Below, in pieces: positions 6,940 through 11,405 of a DNA stretch of 11,405 nucleotides (positions are counted from its first letter, which is position 1; every line of letters starts with the position of its first letter). The notes under the pieces are model-generated. The model was not told the DNA's origin, searched no databases, and saw only the letters and a list, made by a program, of their open reading frames with translations. This DNA is from Sphingopyxis sp. GTDB taxonomy: Bacteria > Pseudomonadota > Alphaproteobacteria > Sphingomonadales > Sphingomonadaceae. The DNA lies in the NCBI GenBank assembly GCA_026125835.1, contig JAHCKJ010000048.1:1-11405 (forward strand), read 5' to 3'. A program made the translations under genes and the position numbers.

Positions 6940-7137
6940 TCAGCGTTTGCGCGCGAACCAGAGCAGAAATATCCCGACCACCATCGTCACGATGCCGTTG
7001 CGCGTCCACACCGTGTCGCCCAGCATGAAACTGCTCGCCGGCCAGCGGACAATGTCCAACCCCTGCAACGCCCACAGCCCGCCAACCAATATCATCGCGA
7101 CCCCCAGAATCGCGAGAACGCCTTTCAATGCACCCAT
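6940..7137 (-). CDS. Small two-helix membrane protein, function unknown
   Basis: A 65-residue protein: helix 1 at about 5-26 (GVLAILGVAMILVGGLWALQ), the polar link WPASSFMLGDTVWTRNG, helix 2 at about 47-62 (IVTMVVGIFLLWF) and an Arg/Lys end. The start ATG at 7137 has GGGAGGG just upstream on the minus strand, a strong ribosome binding site that supports a real gene in spite of its size. Small proteins with the WPASSFMLG-type linker are known to me as hypothetical proteins from sphingomonads, without function. It lies ten bases after the acyltransferase remnant and probably shares its transcript. Confidence 0.75.
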   Translation of the reverse strand: MGALKGVLAILGVAMILVGGLWALQGLDIVRWPASSFMLGDTVWTRNGIVTMVVGIFLLWFARKR

Positions 7138-7147
7138 GCTGCCCTCC

Positions 7148-7624
7148 CTATCGGCGCTGCAATCCGATCAGCGGTCGCAGCAAGCCGATGCTGCGCCCGA
7201 TCGCATAGAAAAGCCAGCACCCGATCATGGTAGCGGCCAGCAGGATCAGAAAGGACGGCAGCGCCGCTACGTCGGCGCGCAGCAGATACCAGCCGACGAC
7301 GACGATGATCGTCTGGTGGACGATGTAGAATGGGAACACCGCCTCGGCCAGCATCGCCCGCATCACCGCAGGTATCACTGCGAGCAGCAGTACCACCAGC
7401 ATCGTATAAACCCTCAAATAGACGACGAACCACAAATGCTGCCACATCGGCAGGATGATCCCGTCGAGCGCGCCGAAGCGAAAATAATCCGCCGCCCAGA
7501 AATGCAGAAAGCCCTGCGGATAGCCGTGCTGGCCGATCAGTTCGACCCACTGCTGGGCCGGGATGACGGAACAAGAGAATGTCTCAGCGCTGTTATGGCA
7601 TCCTGCAACTACGTCCCGCGTCAT
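7148..7624 (-). pseudogene. Acyltransferase-3 family membrane protein, 5'-truncated remnant
   Basis: The frame encodes 158 residues that match only the C-terminal part of an acyltransferase family 3 (OpgC/NodX-type) integral membrane O-acyltransferase. Seen: VIPAQQWVELIGQHGYPQGF, the loop LPMWQHLWFVVYLRVYTML, EAVFPFYIVHQTIIVVVGWY and LPSFLILLAATMIGCWLFY, with an end RPLIGLQRR typical of the family. Full members are about 350-400 residues with about ten helices and an N-terminal catalytic His; that half is missing. The first 19 codons or so (7624-7568) do not look like family sequence and have lower GC. No convincing ribosome binding site precedes ATG 7624. The break coincides with GCCGGGATGACGGA (7557-7570), a near copy of the right end of the repeat found in truB. 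Likely non-functional. Confidence 0.72.
7557..7570. repeat. Short match to the truB repeat at the acyltransferase break
   Basis: GCCGGGATGACGGA matches GCCGGGACGACGGA at 88-101 in 13 of 14 positions. It marks the point where family-like acyltransferase sequence ends. The match is short, and the GTCATCCCG reading also fits the Val-Ile-Pro expected in the protein, so chance is possible. Confidence 0.35.
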
Positions 7625-7631
7625 CTTGCCG

Positions 7632-9149
7632 CTATTTCAAAACCCGCCACGCCAATTCGGCAAACTCGCACAGCAACGGCCGCGTATCCCTCGGGTCGAT
7701 AATATCCTCGACTCCGAATTTTTCCGCCGTCCGGAACGGCGAACGCACCCGGTTCAGTCGCTCGCGGATCGCTTCCAGATGCGCCGCCGGATCCTCCGCC
7801 GCCTCAAGCTCGCTTTTATACGCAACTTCGACCCCGCCCTCGATCGGCAGGCTGCCCCAGTCGCCCGACGGCCAGGCGAAACGATACTGGAACCGCTCGG
7901 CGTTCGACATCGCGCTGCCCGCGATCCCATAGGCGCGCCGCACCACCACCGACGCCAGCGGCACGGTGGCGCGATAGATCGCGTTCATCGCCTGTACCCC
8001 GTAGCGGATCGTCCCGGTCCGCTCGGCCTCGCCGCCGATCATGAAGCCGGGATTGTCGACCAGATGGACGATCGGCAGCCGGAACTGGTCGGCAAGTTTG
8101 ACGAAGCGCTCGGCCTTCTCGCTCGTCTTCGCGTCCCATGATCCGCCCAGATAGGACGGATCGCTCGCCAGCACCGCGACCGGATAGCCGTCGAGCCGGG
8201 CAAAGGCGGTAATCACCGCGCGGCCCCAGCGCGCGCCCATCTCGAAAAAGCTGCCGCGATCAAACACCGCGTCGGCGATCCGCCGCATCGCATAGACCTG
8301 CTTCGCCTCGCGCGGCACCGCCGACAGCAGGCTCTCCTCGCGCCGGTCGACGGGATCGCTACATTCTGTGCGCAAGGCCCGATCATGGATCGACGAGGGC
8401 AGGTACGACAGGAACCGCCGCGCCGCCGCAAACGCCTCGGCCTCGCTCGCGACTTCATCGTCGACCACGCCGTTACGCGTATGCACATCGGTGCCGCCCA
8501 GCTCCTCGCGGTCCAATGTGTCGCCGATCGCCGCCGCCACCGCCGGCCCCGCCGCGAACAATTGCGACAGCCCGCGCACCATGATGCTGTAATGGCTCGC
8601 CACCACCCGCGCGGCGCCGAGCCCCGCCGTCGGCCCGAGCGCGAGCGCGACCACGGGCACCGTGTCGAGGTTGGCGATGATCTCATGCCACCCCGGCACA
8701 TGCGGGATATAGGTATAGCCCATATCTTCCAGCGTCTTGACCGACCCGCCGCCGCCGGTGCCGTCGATCATGCGGATCAGCGGCAGGCGATATTCATGCG
8801 CCATCGCCTCGCACTGGACGAACTTGCGGTGCAGCGCCGCATCGGCCGCGCCGCCGCGCACGGTGAAGTCGTCGGCGCTGGCGACGACCGGCCGACCGTC
8901 GATATTGGCGCGGCCGAAAATGAAATTGCTCGCGGCAAGGTCTTCCAGCGCGCCATCGGCGCCATAGGTGCCGCGCCCCGCGATCTTGCCGATCTCGCGA
9001 AAGCTGCCTTCATCGACGATCACGGCCAATCGCGCCCGCGCGTCCATCTTGCCGCGTCCATGCTGGCGCGCGACCTTTTCCGCGCCGCCCATCTTCTCGG
9101 CCATCGCGCGCCGCGCCGCGAGTTCGTCGATCTCTTTTTTCCAGCTCAT
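7632..9149 (-). CDS. Acyl-CoA carboxylase, carboxyltransferase (beta) subunit
   Basis: A 505-residue carboxyltransferase of the crotonase superfamily, a normal length for propionyl-, methylcrotonyl- or geranyl-CoA carboxylase beta chains. It moves the carboxyl group from carboxybiotin to an acyl-CoA. Seen: HGRGKMDARARLAVIVDEGS (30-49); VVASADDFTVRGGAAD (88-103); the acyl-CoA site MIDGTGGGGSVKTLEDMGY (127-145); the first oxyanion-hole region GPTAGLGAARVVASHYSIM (172-190); ELGGTDVHTRNGVVDDEVAS (216-235); and in the second half DPSYLGGSWDAKTSEKAERF and VDNPGFMIGGEAERTG. No biotin carboxylase or biotin carrier gene lies next to it, so its partner must be encoded elsewhere; the substrate is not fixed by sequence. 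No Shine-Dalgarno is visible before ATG 9149. The stop is seven bases before the acyltransferase remnant frame. The family is certain and the substrate open. Confidence 0.93.
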   Translation of the reverse strand: MSWKKEIDELAARRAMAEKMGGAEKVARQHGRGKMDARARLAVIVDEGSFREIGKIAGRGTYGADGALEDLAASNFIFGRANIDGRPVVASADDFTVRGGAADAALHRKFVQCEAMAHEYRLPLIRMIDGTGGGGSVKTLEDMGYTYIPHVPGWHEIIANLDTVPVVALALGPTAGLGAARVVASHYSIMVRGLSQLFAAGPAVAAAIGDTLDREELGGTDVHTRNGVVDDEVASEAEAFAAARRFLSYLPSSIHDRALRTECSDPVDRREESLLSAVPREAKQVYAMRRIADAVFDRGSFFEMGARWGRAVITAFARLDGYPVAVLASDPSYLGGSWDAKTSEKAERFVKLADQFRLPIVHLVDNPGFMIGGEAERTGTIRYGVQAMNAIYRATVPLASVVVRRAYGIAGSAMSNAERFQYRFAWPSGDWGSLPIEGGVEVAYKSELEAAEDPAAHLEAIRERLNRVRSPFRTAEKFGVEDIIDPRDTRPLLCEFAELAWRVLK

Positions 9150-9205
9150 GTGACGAAGGCTATCTTACGTTGACGAAAACGTCATCCGAAACCTATCGTC
9201 CAGGA
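9150..9205. promoter_or_regulatory. Divergent promoter region with TGACG repeats
   Basis: The 56 bases between two divergent genes contain, on the plus strand, TTGACG (9170-9175), a 17-bp spacer and CTATCG (9193-9198), which would start transcription about at ATG 9206. A perfect inverted repeat TGACG-AAAA-CGTCA (9171-9184) overlaps the -35, and TGACGAA occurs twice (9151-9157 and 9171-9177) exactly 20 bp apart, about two helix turns. This layout fits an operator for a dimeric regulator, but no regulator gene is in the window. The minus-strand promoter for the carboxylase is unclear. Confidence 0.4.
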
Positions 9206-9694
9206 ATGACCCGCCCGATGATCGCCACCCTCGCCGCCGCAATACTCGCAATATCGCCCGCTAGCGCCGCCGAACCACGCACGCTCCCCGGCGTCGAAGA
9301 TGCGTATCAAAGCACCGCCTTTATCGCCGATCCGATGCCCGCGATCGACGCCGCGCTCGCCGCCTCAAGCCGATCGGGCAAGCCCGTCCTGCTCGTCATG
9401 GGCACCAACGGGTGCCACGACAGCGCGTGGCTCGCCAACCTGATCGCGACCGACCGCTTCGCCCCCGTCCGCGCGCGCTACGAGATCGTCTATGCCGACA
9501 TCGGCATGCCGCATGTGCGCGGCTGGGGCCGCAATCCCGAGGTTGCCAAACGCTTCCGCTTCAAGATCAAGGGCACCCCGACCGTCGTCGTGCTCGACGC
9601 CGTGGGCAATGTTCTCAACCGCAAGGCCGCGCCCAAGTGGCGCAACGCCGCGAGCCGCAGCGACGACGACATCTATAACGAACTGATGCAATAG
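9206..9694 (+). CDS. Periplasmic thioredoxin-fold protein with CxxS motif
   Basis: A 162-residue protein with a signal peptide (TRPMIATLAAAILAISPASA, cleavage near Ala21-Ala22) and a thioredoxin fold. Seen: strand KPVLLVMGTNGC at 59-70 leading to Cys70-His-Asp-Ser73, in place of the usual CxxC; the strand YEIVYADIG; and the cis-proline segment IKGTPTVVVLDAVGNV. The single Cys suggests a monothiol oxidoreductase, isomerase-like or mixed-disulfide role rather than classic disulfide reduction; CHDS-type thioredoxin relatives exist in other proteobacteria as far as I recall. Start: ATG 9206 is preferred over TTG 9170, since TTG 9170 is the first base of a good -35 box and its extension reads as non-signal sequence ahead of the signal peptide. 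There is no ribosome binding site at normal spacing, so a leaderless transcript is likely. The SDR gene follows after ten bases. Confidence 0.82.
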   Translation: MTRPMIATLAAAILAISPASAAEPRTLPGVEDAYQSTAFIADPMPAIDAALAASSRSGKPVLLVMGTNGCHDSAWLANLIATDRFAPVRARYEIVYADIGMPHVRGWGRNPEVAKRFRFKIKGTPTVVVLDAVGNVLNRKAAPKWRNAASRSDDDIYNELMQ

Positions 9695-9704
9695 GGAGAG
9701 CGAT

Positions 9705-10484
9705 ATGACCGAGATGAACCTGACGGGGCGCGTCGCGCTCGTCACCGGCGCCTCGCGCGGCATCGGCCGCGGCATCGCGATCGGCCTCGCCGAAGCGGGC
9801 GCCGACGTCGCGGTCAACTACACGCGCGGCGAAGAGGCCGCCGCCAAAACCGTCGCCGCGATCGAGGCGCTCGGCCGCAAGGCAAAAGCCTATCAGGCGT
9901 CGGTCACCGACGAGGCCGCCTGCGCCGCAATGGTCGCCGCGGTCGAGGCCGATTTCGGGGCGATGTCGATCCTCGTCAACAACGCGGGCATCGCCAGCCG
10001 CGGGCTGTCGGTCGCCGACACGACCCCCGAAGAAGTCGACAAGCTGTTCGCGGTTCACGCCGCCGGCCCGCACCGCCTCAGCCGCCTCGCCCTGCCGCAG
10101 CTGCGCACCCACGCGCGCAGCGACATCATCGTCATTTCCAGCATCGCCACCTATGTAAACTCGCCGAACGGCGCGCCCTACACGATGGCAAAAGCGGCAG
10201 GCGAAGCCTTGGCGCTGACGCTCGCCAAGGAAGAGCTGAAAAACGGCGTGCGCGTCAACATCGTCGCCCCCGCGCTCACCGTCAGCGACATGGGCGAAAA
10301 ACTGTCGCGCGCCGTCACCGGCAACGACGACATCCACCACCTCGATACCAAAATGCCCTTCGGCCGCGTCGCCGTCCCTGCGGATGTCGCCGCGGCGGTC
10401 GTGTGGTTCGTCTCGGGCGCCAACAGCTATTGCTCGGGCCAGAAACTCAACATCGACGGCGCGGGGCAGGCGACGTTTCGCTGA
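9705..10484 (+). CDS. Short-chain dehydrogenase/reductase (SDR), classical
   Basis: A 259-residue classical NAD(P)-dependent oxidoreductase with a Rossmann fold. Seen: the cofactor loop TGASRGIG at 14-21, NNAG at 92-95, the catalytic Ser146 in VISSIATY, Tyr159 and Lys163 in YTMAK, and the C-terminal SGQKLNIDGAGQ. The fourth member of the usual catalytic tetrad, the Asn in the DVNxxG region, is replaced: the segment reads LFAVHAAGPH with His118 at that place. Length and motif order are normal. The substrate is unknown; the FabG/ketoreductase-like pattern suggests a keto or hydroxy compound. ATG 9705 has AGGGAGAG just upstream. It lies ten bases behind the thioredoxin-fold gene, so the two likely form one transcript. 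Confidence 0.92.
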   Translation: MTEMNLTGRVALVTGASRGIGRGIAIGLAEAGADVAVNYTRGEEAAAKTVAAIEALGRKAKAYQASVTDEAACAAMVAAVEADFGAMSILVNNAGIASRGLSVADTTPEEVDKLFAVHAAGPHRLSRLALPQLRTHARSDIIVISSIATYVNSPNGAPYTMAKAAGEALALTLAKEELKNGVRVNIVAPALTVSDMGEKLSRAVTGNDDIHHLDTKMPFGRVAVPADVAAAVVWFVSGANSYCSGQKLNIDGAGQATFR

Positions 10485-10488
10485 GCTT

Positions 10489-10666
10489 TCCCTCTCCCCT
10501 TGCGGGAGAGGGATGCGAAGACTTGCGAGCTTGCTCGCTAGTCAAAGCTGGGTGAGGGGTTGCGAGCCGACGGCTCGCGCGAAGCTGTGCTTCGCCCACC
10601 CTCATCCAACTCCGCCTAGCCGCTTCGCGGCAAGGCTGCGTATCCTTCTCCCCTCAAGGGAGAAGG
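10489..10666. repeat. Composite palindromic repeat block, possible terminator of the SDR transcript
   Basis: About 180 bp made almost entirely of hairpins in a row. Outer left stem TCCCTCTCCC (10489-10498) with GGGAGAGGGA (10504-10513); GCGAGC/GCTCGC (10525-10530/10533-10538); GCGAGCC/GGCTCGC (10562-10568/10572-10578); GCGAAGC/GCTTCGC (10579-10585/10589-10595); GCCGC/GCGGC (10619-10623/10627-10631); outer right stem CCTTCTCCC (10644-10652) with GGGAGAAGG (10658-10666). All stems listed are perfect. GGGTGAGGGG (10550-10559) can also pair with ACCCTCATCC further on. The CTCTCCCCT...GGGAGAGG form is a common dispersed repeat of sphingomonads (recalled). The first stem, five bases after the SDR stop, may end transcription, though no T-run follows. 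Confidence 0.75.
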
Positions 10667-10683
10667 TAGAATAGAGCCACTCC

Positions 10684-11405
10684 ATGCGCCCCGATTCGCC
10701 CTCCCCCGTCATCCCCTTCCTGATCGCCTGCGCGGGGATCGCGACATTTTCCGCAATGGATGTACTGATGAAGGGGCTGTCGATCGACATCGGCGCCTAT
10801 AACGCCGTGCTGTGGCGCACCGGCGTCGGGACGATCCTCAGCGGCGCGCTCTATTTCGCCTCGCGCCCCGCGATGCCCGACCGCGCAACCCTCCGCATCC
10901 ACGCCATCCGTTCGCTGTTCGTCGCGGGCATGGCGGTCAGCTTTTTCTGGGCGCTGGCGCGGCTGCCGATGGCGGAGGCAATCGCGATCGCCTTCATCGC
11001 GCCGCTCGTCACGCTCTATATGGCGGCCATCTTCCTCGGCGAAAAGATCGGCCCGCGCTCGATCATCGCCTCCTTGCTCGGCCTCGGCGGGGTGCTGGTG
11101 ATCGTCGCGGGCAAGCTCGGTCGCGGCGATTATGCGCCCGAAGCCTTGTGGGCGGTCGGCGCCGTCGTCGTCTCCGCGCTGCTCTACGCTTATAACCTCA
11201 TCCTCGCGCGGCGGCAGGCCAAGATGGCCGAACCGATGGAGATCGCCTTTTTCCAGAACGGTTTCGTCGCGCTGATCCTCGCGCTGGGCGCCCCCTCGTT
11301 CCTCGCCGTCCCCGACAGCGACCAGGCGCTACCGATCGTCGGCGCCGCCTTCCTCGCGGTCGCCTCGCTCCTCCTCCTGAGCTGGGCTTATGCCCGCGCC
11401 GAGGC
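10684..11405 (+). CDS. EamA/DMT-superfamily permease (partial)
   Basis: The N-terminal 240 residues of an inner-membrane transporter of the drug/metabolite superfamily (usually about 290-310 residues with ten helices in two EamA repeats). Seen: VIPFLIACAGIATFSAMDVL at the start, YNAVLWRTGVGTILSGALYF, SLFVAGMAVSFFWALARLPM followed by AEAIAIAFIAPLVTLYMA and the ALFLGE-like AIFLGEKIGPRS, a sequence run characteristic of EamA domain 1. The second repeat begins near residue 157 and is cut by the window edge after SWAYARAE. The substrate is unknown. ATG 10684 is the first possible start, since a TAG stands in frame at 10672. Only a weak AGAG (10673-10676) serves as ribosome binding site. The start lies 17 bases after the last hairpin of the repeat block, so the leader comes from the repeat or its flank. 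Confidence 0.9.
   Translation, partial: MRPDSPSPVIPFLIACAGIATFSAMDVLMKGLSIDIGAYNAVLWRTGVGTILSGALYFASRPAMPDRATLRIHAIRSLFVAGMAVSFFWALARLPMAEAIAIAFIAPLVTLYMAAIFLGEKIGPRSIIASLLGLGGVLVIVAGKLGRGDYAPEALWAVGAVVVSALLYAYNLILARRQAKMAEPMEIAFFQNGFVALILALGAPSFLAVPDSDQALPIVGAAFLAVASLLLLSWAYARAE

Noticed and set aside
7563..8141. 192-codon plus-strand open frame across the carboxylase 3' end
   Set aside because: Antisense shadow of the carboxyltransferase; no motif and no ribosome binding site.
9170..9205. TTG start for the thioredoxin-fold protein
   Set aside because: TTG 9170 is part of the TTGACG box, and the extension would precede an ordinary signal peptide.
1..11405. CRISPR array, tRNA/rRNA genes, transposase, phage or toxin-antitoxin genes
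   Set aside because: No spaced direct repeats, no recognisable RNA gene and no such protein family was found in any frame.

Overview
The window has very GC-rich coding DNA, alphaproteobacterial-style signals (GCTATAAC-like -10 boxes, several starts without a Shine-Dalgarno) and two families of short palindromic repeats of the kind seen in sphingomonads. The gene content (type II thymidine kinase beside TruB, AbgT transporter, WS/DGAT acyltransferase, acyl-CoA carboxylase beta chain) fits a member of the Sphingomonadales such as Sphingopyxis or a relative. This assignment is inference from style and gene family; no rRNA or tRNA gene is present.

Layout. Positions 1-1701 (minus strand) hold a tight operon tdk > GNAT acetyltransferase > truB in which both junctions overlap by a few bases; truB runs off the left edge and appears to carry an in-frame palindromic repeat. 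A 55-bp divergent promoter region separates tdk from a plus-strand pair, an AbgT-family transporter and a YceI-family protein joined by an ATGA overlap. Next comes a wax ester synthase/diacylglycerol acyltransferase gene (3996-5410) broken by an apparent one-base deletion near 4280. It is followed by a gene for a membrane protein fused to an AhpD/carboxymuconolactone-decarboxylase-like domain, and by an SSAT-like GNAT acetyltransferase.

From 6940 to 9149 the minus strand carries an acyl-CoA carboxylase carboxyltransferase subunit, a 5'-truncated acyltransferase-3 remnant and a small two-helix membrane protein. A second divergent region (9150-9205) leads on the plus strand to a periplasmic thioredoxin-fold protein with a CxxS motif and a short-chain dehydrogenase. 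A block of about 180 bp of consecutive hairpins (10489-10666) follows, and then an EamA/DMT-family permease that runs off the right edge.

The genes are mostly metabolic and transport functions grouped in short operons. I see no prophage, transposase, CRISPR array, toxin-antitoxin pair or defence cluster, and no convincing new multi-gene system. The points most worth a second look are the membrane-anchored CGPC domain protein, the repeat inside truB, the frameshifted WS/DGAT gene, the truncated acyltransferase beside a piece of the same repeat family, the low-GC yceI fused by overlap to a GC-rich transporter gene, and the predicted leaderless starts at the two divergent regions.
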